NCBI GenBank assembly: GCA_903875605.1
Contig: CAIQWT010000049.1
Span: 1-55,340, forward strand
DNA length: 55,340 nt
Direction of reading: 5' to 3'
Source: an uncultured Geobacteraceae bacterium
GTDB lineage: Bacteria; Desulfobacterota; Desulfuromonadia; Geobacterales; Pseudopelobacteraceae
The number at the start of each line of letters is the position of its first letter. The stretch's first letter is position 1. Position numbers and translations under genes: made by a program. Under the pieces are notes generated by a model. It did no database searches, was not told the origin of the DNA, and saw nothing but the letters and a program-made list of their open reading frames with translations. Shown here one piece after another: positions 1-7,591 of this stretch.

Positions 1-60
1 AAGATTCGTACCACAACTATCCCCGCACCATCTGTCGATCACGCAGGACTACCATCATGA
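1..60 (+). CDS. possible 3' end of an upstream gene (partial)
   Basis: Frame 1 is open from the first base to a TGA at 58-60, giving only about 19 residues with no recognisable motif. The stop lies directly before the AAAGGAG ribosome binding site of the cytochrome at 74, the spacing expected for a translationally coupled upstream gene. Sixty open bases can also occur by chance, so this is tentative. Confidence 0.25.
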   Translation, partial: KIRTTTIPAPSVDHAGLPS

Positions 61-73
61 AAAGGAGAGTACT

Positions 74-1699
74 ATGTTAAAAAAGAGACTGGCCCTTGCT
101 GCAGCCATCATCGGGGGAGTAGCCGTATTGTCTATCCCCGCAATGACTACCGCTGCCAAGGCAAAACCGGCTGCTAAAGCGGTCAACGACGGGCGCGCGA
201 AATGTTACGAGTGTCATGATGAGGTAAAAGCCCTCAAAGAAGGCTCCAAGCATGCCAAACTGGCCTGTACGGTCTGCCACGACAAACTTGATGCCCACAT
301 GAAAGACCCGGAAAAAAATAAACCGGTCACGTTGATTGACCAGGCACTGTGCGGTAAATGCCACAAAAACCAGTTGGAAAGTTTCTTCAACGTAAACCGC
401 GATGGCGGCGCTCGTAAAGAAAAGGGTACTCCGACCGGTCGTTCACCGATGCAGGACAAACTGTTGGCTCCATACGGATTTACTTTTGAACATAACGAAC
501 CGCGTGGCCATGCCTTCATGGTAATCGACCAGTTTGTCGTGGATCGTTTTCAGGGCGGACGTTTCCAGTTTAAAGACGGCTGGAAAGGGATTGATAAAGT
601 CGGCAAAACCTGGGAGGTGCTGGAAGACAAGGGCGCTGGCTACAAGCAAAAAGAAACCGCCATGGCCGGTAACCCGACCTGTATTCAGTGCAAGACTTCA
701 GACCACATCCTGAAGATGAAATTTATGGGCGATAAAGACCCAAAAGCCAAGTGGGACCGCACTTCAAACGTTGTTGATGTTGCCAAAGACACCAACAATG
801 CGGTCGGCTGCATTCACTGCCATGATCCGCACGGCACCCAACCCCGAGTGGTTCGAGACGGCCTTATTCAGGCTATTGAAAGAGACAAAGCCGGAAATAT
901 TTTTGCCAAGGGTGGCAAAACCGACCTGAAAGTAATTTCTTTCCGCGATGGCTTCCGCAAGATCGGTGTCATGGAGAAAACCGATTCGCGTATGATGTGC
1001 GCCCAGTGCCACGTCGAGTATGCCTGTGGTGGCGGAACTCAATGGAGTGATGGTAAGGCTATCAAGTATGATGATCAGCGGACCAACCACTTCCCGCTCA
1101 AGAATGCTCTGCAGTTGCTGAAACATTACAAAGATCTGGATTTCTTTGACTTTAAGCATGCCGTTACCGGTGCCCGCTTGGTTAAATTCCAGCATCCGGA
1201 AGCTGAAACCTATGCCGGCAGCGTCCATGACAAAGCCGGCGTCCAGTGTCACCAGTGCCATATGCCTAAAATGAAAGGTAAAGACGGCAAAATATTCTCG
1301 ACCCACGGCGTAGTCAAGCCAAAGCAGAACATCAAGGCAGCCTGCCTCAGCTGCCATCCGGACAGCACTGTTGAGAAAAAACAGTACGAAATGGATTCCA
1401 TCATCAACTACACCAAAGGTAAAATGCGTAAATCGGAATACTGGCTCGGTCAGTTGATCGATTCGTATGCAGCCGCACAGCGTATGGGCGTGACCGAAAG
1501 TGTTCTGGCTCAGGCTCGTGAAAAACATGAAGAAGCTCATGTCCTTTGGGAATACTGGACTGCTGAAAACTCGGACGGTTTCCACAACCCTGACCTGGCT
1601 CGAGAAAGTCTGACCAGCTCGATTGCAGTATCGAAGTCTGGCGTCAAGATTCTGAATGATGCAATGGCAGTAATTAAGAAGGATGAAGTGAAGAAGTAA
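74..1699 (+). CDS. octaheme c-type cytochrome, ONR/TvNiR-type nitrite reductase
   Basis: Predicted periplasmic enzyme of the octaheme nitrite reductase family, which reduces nitrite (and hydroxylamine) to ammonium. A signal peptide covers about residues 1-28. Eight heme sites are visible: CxxCH at C44, C65, C93, C246, C309, C392 and C424, and one CxxCK at C203-K207, whose lysine would ligate the catalytic heme as in NrfA and TvNiR. After the sixth motif comes H313-V-E-Y316-A-C318; a Tyr-x-Cys here matches the Tyr-Cys crosslink known in Thioalkalivibrio TvNiR. R144 (PRGH) and H374 (QHPE) fit the catalytic Arg and His. Length 541 aa is normal for the family. ATG 74 follows AAAGGAG at 60-66. The convergent genes at 1779-3743 supply likely heme-ligation factors. 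Pentaheme NrfA is excluded by the three extra N-terminal hemes; the substrate is inferred. Confidence 0.9.
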   Translation: MLKKRLALAAAIIGGVAVLSIPAMTTAAKAKPAAKAVNDGRAKCYECHDEVKALKEGSKHAKLACTVCHDKLDAHMKDPEKNKPVTLIDQALCGKCHKNQLESFFNVNRDGGARKEKGTPTGRSPMQDKLLAPYGFTFEHNEPRGHAFMVIDQFVVDRFQGGRFQFKDGWKGIDKVGKTWEVLEDKGAGYKQKETAMAGNPTCIQCKTSDHILKMKFMGDKDPKAKWDRTSNVVDVAKDTNNAVGCIHCHDPHGTQPRVVRDGLIQAIERDKAGNIFAKGGKTDLKVISFRDGFRKIGVMEKTDSRMMCAQCHVEYACGGGTQWSDGKAIKYDDQRTNHFPLKNALQLLKHYKDLDFFDFKHAVTGARLVKFQHPEAETYAGSVHDKAGVQCHQCHMPKMKGKDGKIFSTHGVVKPKQNIKAACLSCHPDSTVEKKQYEMDSIINYTKGKMRKSEYWLGQLIDSYAAAQRMGVTESVLAQAREKHEEAHVLWEYWTAENSDGFHNPDLARESLTSSIAVSKSGVKILNDAMAVIKKDEVKK

Positions 1700-1727
1700 G
1701 CGAATAAAGGCAGGACGTATAACGGCG

Positions 1728-1753
1728 AATGGCGGGGAATATTCCCCGCCATT
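1728..1753. terminator. bidirectional terminator, 26-bp perfect palindrome
   Basis: A perfect inverted repeat with two 13-base arms centred at 1740/1741 lies 28 bases after the cytochrome stop and 26 bases beyond the end of the convergent ResB-like gene. The GC-rich core (GGCGGGG/CCCCGCC) is followed on the plus strand by AT-rich sequence rather than a long U-tract, so termination strength is uncertain. Confidence 0.7.
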
Positions 1754-1778
1754 AATTTATTAACCTATTTCTATATAA

Positions 1779-2495
1779 TCACTGATTCGGATCGTTTTTT
1801 GATCGCAGCCAGAGCACCATTACATTTCCGATCATAAAAAAGAGCGCACCGGCCAGGGCCATACTCCCCCCTGGTTCACGGTGAATCTCCAGGAGCGCCC
1901 GTGGATAGGGATACATCTCCGCCTGTTTAATATAGACACCATAATCACCATAAAACCAGGGGTGATTTGGACTTATGACCGCTCGCTGAACAGGGTTGCG
2001 AGGATCGGTTGCCAGTTCACAACTGAAGCCGCGAGGCATGCCATTCGGCGAGATGTCCACCGTTATGGCTGCAACAGCAAACTGTTTTCCGTCCGGAAGC
2101 CGGGGCTGTGCCCCCTCATAAACTTCAATTTGTTGTACGGAAGCGCCAAAGGCACTTATCAGATGGGCAGCAACGAACAGGAGAAATCCGACATGAATGA
2201 GTTGCGGCGCACACAGTGATACTAATCCGGTGCGGCCATAGCGCTGTCGGAGCGTCTCTCCGGAGCAAAGAAGGGTGTTGATTACCAGCAGCACAAGCAG
2301 GATAATTGCCAACCAGAGCCACCAGGAGGTAAAAGCCGGCACCTCCATCAGCCAGGCGAAAAGCGGCATGAAATTGATCTCGGCGGCGTAGTCACCCTTT
2401 AACAGGAATGAACCGATCGCCAGCGCGCAGCAAACCAGTGCGAGGAGCCAGAGGCCAAACTCAAGTGATATGAGGATATTCCAGAGCCTTTTCAT
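1779..2495 (-). CDS. short ResB/CcsB-like cytochrome c biogenesis protein
   Basis: Membrane subunit of system II cytochrome c maturation, which with CcsA delivers and attaches heme to apocytochromes at the outer face of the inner membrane. Hydrophobic segments lie near residues 8-32, 58-75, 97-116 and 212-230. A His (LIHVGF, about residue 101) sits in the third segment and a periplasmic stretch carries PNHPWFYGDYGVYIKQ, resembling the ResB signature. At 238 aa it is about half the usual ResB length, like the ResB part of compact CcsBA forms. It begins 2 bases after the CcsA-like stop, so the two are coupled. It faces the CxxCK octaheme cytochrome, suggesting a role in maturing it (inference). 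Confidence 0.8.
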   Translation of the reverse strand: MKRLWNILISLEFGLWLLALVCCALAIGSFLLKGDYAAEINFMPLFAWLMEVPAFTSWWLWLAIILLVLLVINTLLCSGETLRQRYGRTGLVSLCAPQLIHVGFLLFVAAHLISAFGASVQQIEVYEGAQPRLPDGKQFAVAAITVDISPNGMPRGFSCELATDPRNPVQRAVISPNHPWFYGDYGVYIKQAEMYPYPRALLEIHREPGGSMALAGALFFMIGNVMVLWLRSKNDPNQ

Positions 2496-2497
2496 GG

Positions 2498-3217
2498 TCA
2501 GAAGCTATGGGAGCTTTTCATCAACATGCTCACTCCGAGATAGGTAAACATGGTTATGACAAACCCCAGGATCCCGAGCCAGTGGGTCAGGGCATCATAT
2601 CTACTTCCTTTAAGTCGCAGATGCAGGAACAGTGCATAAAAAAGCCAGAGGATCGATGTCCATAATTCTTTAGCCGTCCAGAGCCAGTAGGTGCCCCAGG
2701 CAAAATAACCCCAGATGCCGCCTGAGATCATCGAGGCCGAAAAGAACGACCAGCCGATCAGTGCAACTTTGAATTGGAGCCCCAGCAGCTCCCGATCTTT
2801 GTTGATGAGATATCCACCGCACAAGGTAGCACTCACGGCAAAAAGCGCATATGCGAAGAAGGCAAGCACCACATGCGCCTCGAACCAGAGAGTGTCAAGG
2901 ATCTGCGGCAACGGCATATTCAAAACGGGAAAGGGGAGAGCCGACAATGCAAAAAATGCCGCAGTGAAACAGGAAACGGTGACGAACCATCTCTTACCGA
3001 CCAGGATTGGTGAGAATGAAGTTGCCAGCGCCAGCAGAGCAATGGACGCTGAGAAAAACAGGAGGGTGTCATGAGGACCAAGCAGCGGAAGCCGCCCCAT
3101 CGCAAGGCCACGCATACCGACATAGGTCAGTTCGGCTGCTAACCCCGCAAATAGGAACACCCTACTGAATGAACCAAATAAAAACAAACATATGGAAGAG
3201 ATCAGAAGTAATTTCAT
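2498..3217 (-). CDS. ccsA: CcsA/ResC-like heme lyase subunit
   Basis: CcsA-family polytopic protein that presents heme for attachment to CxxCH/CxxCK sites. Seven or eight hydrophobic segments fill its 239 residues. The tryptophan-rich heme-handling motif is at W169-W186 (WGYFAWGTYWLWTAKELW). The family form is WGxYWxWDxKE; here the Asp is Thr181. Histidines H115 (FEAHVV) and H199 (LFLHLR) match the conserved CcsA transmembrane and loop histidines. The ResB-like gene follows 2 bases downstream. NrfI of Wolinella, a CcsBA protein specialised for CxxCK, is a known precedent for a dedicated lyase; that this one serves the neighbouring octaheme cytochrome is inference. Confidence 0.85.
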   Translation of the reverse strand: MKLLLISSICLFLFGSFSRVFLFAGLAAELTYVGMRGLAMGRLPLLGPHDTLLFFSASIALLALATSFSPILVGKRWFVTVSCFTAAFFALSALPFPVLNMPLPQILDTLWFEAHVVLAFFAYALFAVSATLCGGYLINKDRELLGLQFKVALIGWSFFSASMISGGIWGYFAWGTYWLWTAKELWTSILWLFYALFLHLRLKGSRYDALTHWLGILGFVITMFTYLGVSMLMKSSHSF

Positions 3218-3240
3218 GTGGTTTATGACGAATAATCATT

Positions 3241-3302
3241 AGGGACATCCATTCATATGAGGACAAGCTGTCTCAATAAGCTGCCTTTTAATGGGTGTCC
3301 CT
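3241..3302. repeat. 62-bp imperfect palindrome between CcsA-like and rhodanese genes
   Basis: Outer arms AGGGACATCCATT (3241-3253) and AATGGGTGTCCCT (3290-3302) pair over 13 bases with one G-T wobble. A smaller hairpin (GACA-AGC-TGTC) lies inside. The layout resembles a REP or MITE-type element, or a structured RNA between rhodanese and ccsA. No poly-T follows, so it is not a typical intrinsic terminator. No second copy was noticed in the window. Confidence 0.5.
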
Positions 3303-3320
3303 TTAGTGATCCTCTCTATG

Positions 3321-3743
3321 TTACTTTCCCTGTTTAAATAATTCCTTGTAAGGCCACCCGGCGATGCCGTCATCAAGTATCTGGAGACGGCTCTCGGCAA
3401 CACCCTGCGACAGCAGATATTCATAGCTGTTTATTGCGCCGCTCTTACCGCGCGGGCAGATGATAATCACCGGGTCTGTAGAGGCATTGATCGTAACCAA
3501 TACCTTGTCCAGCCTATGTTTTTCATCCGCCGTTTTTGCGGGAAAAGCGTTAGTTTCAATAGATCCCGGCAGATGTTGCTGTGCAAAATCTTTAGCCGGC
3601 TGAATATCGACAATAATCATCGGAGCTTTCTTTTCAAACGCCTGCTTCAGCTCCTGTGGTTCAATGTAGTTTGCCGCCATCGCGCCTGAAACTGTTACCA
3701 ACAGCGTTACAATTACCCACAAAATCCTTTTCGTTCCATTCAT
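3321..3743 (-). CDS. periplasmic rhodanese-domain protein
   Basis: Single-domain rhodanese (sulfurtransferase fold) of 140 aa with an N-terminal signal peptide (about residues 1-22, cleavage after AMA). The active-site loop CPRGKS has the catalytic Cys and a six-residue loop, so sulfur transfer is plausible. VDIQPAKDFAQQHLPGSI is the typical N-terminal rhodanese segment. ATG 3743 is preferred because AGGAG sits 7 bases upstream; an ATG at 3749 is only 1 base from it. It is the first gene of the minus-strand set rhodanese-ccsA-resB. A role in handling heme-site thiols or sulfur is a guess from context. Confidence 0.8.
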   Translation of the reverse strand: MNGTKRILWVIVTLLVTVSGAMAANYIEPQELKQAFEKKAPMIIVDIQPAKDFAQQHLPGSIETNAFPAKTADEKHRLDKVLVTINASTDPVIIICPRGKSGAINSYEYLLSQGVAESRLQILDDGIAGWPYKELFKQGK

Positions 3744-3866
3744 AGACATTCTCCTAGTTTGACTATTACACTTCTGTACTGAAATATCCATTAATACACT
3801 GAATCAAGACCATTGTAAAAATAGAATTAGTTATTGAGTAGCTGTCCACTGAATCTATTAAACTCC

Positions 3867-3895
3867 TTGAACTTATCTCCATTCAAAAGTACATT
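3867..3895 (+). promoter_or_regulatory. possible sigma-70 promoter for the SppA-like gene
   Basis: TTGAAC (3867-3872) and TACATT (3890-3895) are separated by 17 bases, and a GGAGG binding site (3903-3907) follows before ATG 3916. The very short leader implied makes this a weak prediction. Confidence 0.35.
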
Positions 3896-3915
3896 GATAA
3901 TCGGAGGTATTTCCC

Positions 3916-4881
3916 ATGCGTTATTCTATAAACTATCTTGTTCTAACTCTAGCCATTTCGCTACTGGCTGGCTGCGCCTTTGTAAACGTCCCGCTGATTC
4001 CGGCGCCCGCCCCATTGGAGGAGCAGATTATCGAAGGGAATGGTACAAAAAAAATTCTGCTGCTTGATATTAGCGGTACTATATCTGAGCAACAAAAATC
4101 GGGTGGCCTTCTGGGTCATTCAACCCCATCCATGATTTCCATGATACGTGAATCTCTGCACAAGGCTGAAAAAGATAAAAATCTGGCCGGAATCATCCTG
4201 CGTATCGATTCACCCGGTGGCACCGTAACGGCCAGTGACATTATTCACCACGATATCAGCGAATTCAAAAAACGCACTAAAATCCCGGTGCTGGCCTGCA
4301 TCATGAGTACCGGAACGTCTGGCGCCTACTATATAGCAGCTGCTGCTGACCGCATCACTGCCCACCCCACTGCAATAACCGGCAGCATCGGTGTCATTAT
4401 GATGAAGTTCAACGTCGAAGGCCTGATGGGTAAGATTGGCGTAGAAGAGCAGACCATCAAGTCCGGTGACAAAAAGGACATAATGTCTCCATTCCGCAAG
4501 GCAACAGCGGAGGAGGTCAAGTTGGGTCAGGAGATTATCGATCAACTGTACGGAAGGTTTTTGGATATTGTTATGGCTCGCCACGGTAATACCCTGTCAC
4601 GCGACGAACTGCGGAAAGTTGCCGATGGTCGCATCTACACAGCCGGACAGGCTCTTCAGGCCAAATTGATTGACGGCACCGGGTATCTGGATGATGTCAT
4701 AAAAGAAATGCGGGCCAGTATTAGTGACGAGAAGGCACAGGTTGTCACCTACTACCGCGCCGGCAATTACAAGGGTAGTATTTACGCCGGTGGCGCTGAG
4801 AAGGAAGGGTTTGCCGGGATGTTGGGTGGCAGCTTGGATGTGCTATCAGGCGGTGGTTATATGTATTTGTGGCGACCGTAA
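3916..4881 (+). CDS. sppA: SppA-like signal peptide peptidase, S49 family lipoprotein
   Basis: Membrane-anchored serine protease of family S49, predicted to degrade released signal peptides. The N-terminus is a lipoprotein signal with lipobox LLAG-C20. The core carries IDSPGG, then the nucleophile S135 in GTSGAYYIA, and the general base K187 in SGDKKD. The 52-residue Ser-Lys spacing equals that of Bacillus SppA (S147/K199). At 321 aa it is the short single-domain form, not the 618-aa E. coli double-domain form. ATG 3916 follows a strong GGAGG. It converges on the deacetylase gene. Assignment to S49 is firm; the substrate is inferred. Confidence 0.9.
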   Translation: MRYSINYLVLTLAISLLAGCAFVNVPLIPAPAPLEEQIIEGNGTKKILLLDISGTISEQQKSGGLLGHSTPSMISMIRESLHKAEKDKNLAGIILRIDSPGGTVTASDIIHHDISEFKKRTKIPVLACIMSTGTSGAYYIAAAADRITAHPTAITGSIGVIMMKFNVEGLMGKIGVEEQTIKSGDKKDIMSPFRKATAEEVKLGQEIIDQLYGRFLDIVMARHGNTLSRDELRKVADGRIYTAGQALQAKLIDGTGYLDDVIKEMRASISDEKAQVVTYYRAGNYKGSIYAGGAEKEGFAGMLGGSLDVLSGGGYMYLWRP

Positions 4882-4894
4882 AACCAGAGATATA

Positions 4895-4959
4895 ATGCAA
4901 TTTCTCATAGTTTGAAATTGCATGGCACGGTGACATCGCTTTGTTGTACTCCGGTCACC
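4895..4959. terminator. convergent intergenic hairpins
   Basis: Two inverted repeats lie between convergent genes: ATGCAATTTC/GAAATTGCAT (4895-4904 and 4914-4923, perfect 10-bp stem) and GGTGAC/GTCACC (4929-4934 and 4954-4959). Neither has a clear U-tract. Position suggests transcript ends for sppA and the deacetylase. Confidence 0.45.
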
Positions 4960-4972
4960 AGTACGGCTAATT

Positions 4973-5767
4973 CTATTTCAGCGGATAATCGGACATCCTG
5001 ACAAAGCGAAAGCCGCGCCGTTGCAGTTCCGGAACTGCCGCAATAAGCCCTTCCCCTGTTCCAGCTTCTGGGTGATTCATATGCAGCAGGGCAATATCGC
5101 CAGATACGGCTTTCAAAAGTGCCGTTTTAACCTGAGAAGCGCTCCAGGTCGCCCCGGCATCCCCCAGAAGCGAATATCCGGCGACTTCATGACCAAGCCC
5201 CTGTGATATCTGTACGGCAATTTCGTCATAATATGCCGTACCGGAACGATATAGCTTTGGACGCATTCCGCTGATCAATTCAATCTTGCGAGCGTTCAAT
5301 TCGATTTCCTCCACCACCTCGGCCACGCTCTGTGTACCGGCTATGCCATAAACAGACCGACCGTTTATCGAGGCCGGTTTGTGACGTATACCGTGGTTGG
5401 CTATCTCAAAAAGCGGATTAGCGGCCAACTTGCGAAAAAGTTCAGGGTTGGCATCGATCCAGCGGCCGTTGATAAAAAGCGTAGCCGGAATCTGCTGGCG
5501 GATCAAAAAGTCTATCAAGCGAGAATCCACACCCTTTCCTTTGGCGCTGCCGCAGGCGTCAAGAGTCAAGGCAATTACCATCTCATCCGTATCCAGCCGC
5601 GTTCGCACTCCAGTCACCTGTTCGCCCCACTTGGCCGGCACGGCTCCAGCATAACGGGAGGAATTGAGCTCCTTCAGGGTTTCTATTGATGTTGGAGTTG
5701 ATGCGGCAAAGCCGAGAGAGGCAAATGTAAGGGCAATGGCAAAAAATGTTACAAAAATTCTGTTCAT
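4973..5767 (-). CDS. secreted polysaccharide deacetylase (CE4-like)
   Basis: NodB-homology deacetylase of 264 aa, predicted to remove N-acetyl groups from a cell-wall or exopolysaccharide glycan in the periplasm. A signal peptide covers about residues 1-22 (ending FAAS). Motif 1 is ALTLDACGS, a variant of TFDD with the metal or base Asp retained; motif 2 NHGIRHK supplies the His-x3-His metal ligands. The C-terminal LLHMNHPEAGTG matches the LLH motif. Start 5767 is chosen because GGGA lies 8 bases upstream and a signal peptide follows directly; ATG 5776 has no spaced site. It is divergent from the radical SAM gene. Substrate unknown. Confidence 0.8.
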   Translation of the reverse strand: MNRIFVTFFAIALTFASLGFAASTPTSIETLKELNSSRYAGAVPAKWGEQVTGVRTRLDTDEMVIALTLDACGSAKGKGVDSRLIDFLIRQQIPATLFINGRWIDANPELFRKLAANPLFEIANHGIRHKPASINGRSVYGIAGTQSVAEVVEEIELNARKIELISGMRPKLYRSGTAYYDEIAVQISQGLGHEVAGYSLLGDAGATWSASQVKTALLKAVSGDIALLHMNHPEAGTGEGLIAAVPELQRRGFRFVRMSDYPLK

Positions 5768-5934
5768 AATACACATCCCAGGTCGAGTACGCTTAACAAA
5801 AACATTACAACCAATTGCTACGTATTCTTCTGTATATTGCGTTCGGATGCAACCAGAAAACATTCCAGCTTGACATGAAAAAATATAGAGGTAGTCTGTT
5901 ACGACTTTCGTTCAAGTAAAACAGGAGTATCAAC

Positions 5935-7260
5935 GTGTCACGACGCTTACCAAAAATGCTCTACGCCGATCATAAAGGAAACATCTTCGACCATCCAGAT
6001 TTATGCATGGCCGGGATGAGTGGAAATGTACCAACCCTGCCGAAAGATATTGAATTGATACCGCTTCCTGAAGACAGCAAGCTTTTTACAATGCCTTCTA
6101 TGCCCCCCATCGCCTGGGATCAGCGTAAAAAAGCCTTCATCACAGTTGACACCTTGCGGGAGGGAAAGAGGAGTCAACGTATTCAGGCCGTTTCTGCCTT
6201 TATGGCTCCAGGCTATCTACGGACACTGCTGCCGGCATGCGATTATTCCCATAAAAATGAATTACTGCCTCTTTGGTCCTATACTGCCGTGGGATGGGAC
6301 GAGGAGCGCAACTGCTTTGTCGTGACTGCTACAAAAGTGGATAAAAACAGTAACTGGAATCCAGTTAATTACGACGATCGCACCCTCGATCCACTGGTGA
6401 GGGAGATGCTGAAGCAGATGCCGGATAACCGCCTACTGGAGCAATTATCGCGCTGCGCCGTAGATTACCACTGTTTTGCTGCCAAAAATTTATTCTATCG
6501 CCGCTGGGAAGCTCCTTTGCCAACCTCGCCAATCTGCAACTCGGCCTGCCTTGGATGTATCAGCCTGCAGGCGTCGGAATGCTGTCCCTCTAATCATGAT
6601 CGCATCAGTTTTGTCCCGACGCCGGAAGAGCTGTGCGAGATTGCCCTGCCTCATCTGGAACAGGCGGATGAGGCGATAGTGTCCTATGGTCAGGGATGTG
6701 AAGGGGATCCTATATTACAAGCCGATACAATTACGAAAGCAACCCTTCGCATGAAAAAAGAGAGTTTGCGCGGCACAGTTAATTTTAACTCGAACGGCTC
6801 TATACCTGAACGGGTGAAGCAGCTATGCGACGTAGGGATGGATTCCTTCCGCTTTTCGCTCAATTCAGTGCGCGAAGAATCCTACAATCGTTATTACCGC
6901 CCCAAGGGATATCAGTTTAGCGACGTACTCCAGTCTGTTAATATTGCAAAACAGGCTGGTCGTTTCACATCAATTAACTATCTTGTTTCGCCTGGAGTTT
7001 CAGATGCTCCGGAAGAGGTCGATGCTCTGATGAAATTCGTAGCTGCGACCGGCATCGACATGATCCAGATGCGCAATCTATCGATTGACCCGGACTATTA
7101 CAACCGCGAAATGGGTGTACATGGCAAAGGAATCGGCATGTACCATCTGCTGCAGCGGCTGAAAAAAGAGTTCCCACGCCTGCAATTTGGTTACTACAAC
7201 AGAACGAAGGAAAACTTCTACCCAGAAGGTTATGAGACTGGCTGGCCGATTAGCAAGTAA
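5935..7260 (+). CDS. radical SAM protein of unknown function
   Basis: A 441-aa protein with the radical SAM cluster motif C201-N-S-A-C205-L-G-C208 (CxxxCxxC). It lies unusually far in, leaving about 200 N-terminal residues of unassigned sequence. A second Cys pair (ECCP, about 214-215) follows. Downstream segments such as SYGQGCEGDP and FNSNGS fit a radical SAM barrel. No SPASM-type Cys cluster is seen at the C-terminus. The start is GTG 5935 with CAGGAG at 5922-5927. It stands alone between the divergent deacetylase and a broken kinase, so context gives no pathway. Confidence 0.75.
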   Translation: MSRRLPKMLYADHKGNIFDHPDLCMAGMSGNVPTLPKDIELIPLPEDSKLFTMPSMPPIAWDQRKKAFITVDTLREGKRSQRIQAVSAFMAPGYLRTLLPACDYSHKNELLPLWSYTAVGWDEERNCFVVTATKVDKNSNWNPVNYDDRTLDPLVREMLKQMPDNRLLEQLSRCAVDYHCFAAKNLFYRRWEAPLPTSPICNSACLGCISLQASECCPSNHDRISFVPTPEELCEIALPHLEQADEAIVSYGQGCEGDPILQADTITKATLRMKKESLRGTVNFNSNGSIPERVKQLCDVGMDSFRFSLNSVREESYNRYYRPKGYQFSDVLQSVNIAKQAGRFTSINYLVSPGVSDAPEEVDALMKFVAATGIDMIQMRNLSIDPDYYNREMGVHGKGIGMYHLLQRLKKEFPRLQFGYYNRTKENFYPEGYETGWPISK

Positions 7261-7266
7261 ATAGAG

Positions 7267-7556
7267 CTACTGCAGGGGCAGTTCCATCTCCATAACTAAG
7301 CCAATGCCCGGCGCATTGAAGGCTCGCAGACTGCCTCCATGCAAGCGCACAGCAAGATCAGAAATCGCCAGGCCAACACCAGTCCCGCCACTCTGACGTT
7401 CTCTGGAGTCGCTGACACGATAAAATGGGCGAAATCTGTCATAAAGCTCCGATTCTGGAACGCCCGGACCTTGATCTCTTACTTCGATGTGCGCCCAGCT
7501 ACGATCTCCGATTTCTTTTTTTCGCAGTGAAATCTCTACAGCAGTTCCTGCCGCAG
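7267..7556 (-). pseudogene. 3' remnant of a sensor histidine kinase, cut by an IS element
   Basis: Only the C-terminal ATP-binding domain remains, about 95 residues: RHTAAGTAVEI (just after the N box), VRDQGPGVP (G1 box), DRFRPFYRV (F box) and GGTGVGLAIS (G2 box), ending at 7267. The dimerisation and sensor parts are missing. Reading frame continues a few codons into the IS inverted repeat, giving a spurious ATG. Sequence beyond the other IS end does not encode the missing kinase half, so the IS or a linked deletion removed it. Confidence 0.8.
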
Positions 7557-7588
7557 TGTGACGTGTCCTGTCAACCGTAGACATTCCA
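7557..7588. repeat. terminal inverted repeat of the IS (orfB side)
   Basis: About 32 bases that pair imperfectly with the minus strand of 8791-8823, with a few mismatches and one gap. The orfB stop codon is at 7592-7594, immediately inside the repeat. Confidence 0.7.
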
Positions 7589-7591
7589 AAC

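Noticed and set aside
764-1585. 273-codon minus-strand open frame inside the cytochrome gene
   Set aside because: It is a shadow: the plus-strand frame has eight heme motifs and a signal peptide, while the minus frame has no motif and no ribosome binding site.
4922-4940. TGGCAC-type sigma-54 promoter between sppA and the deacetylase
   Set aside because: The GG-N10-GC spacing is not met and no gene is oriented to use it; the region is a convergent gene end.
5872-5900. TTGACA at 5872 as a promoter for the radical SAM gene
   Set aside because: No acceptable -10 hexamer occurs at 16-18 bases spacing, so it was not listed as a feature.
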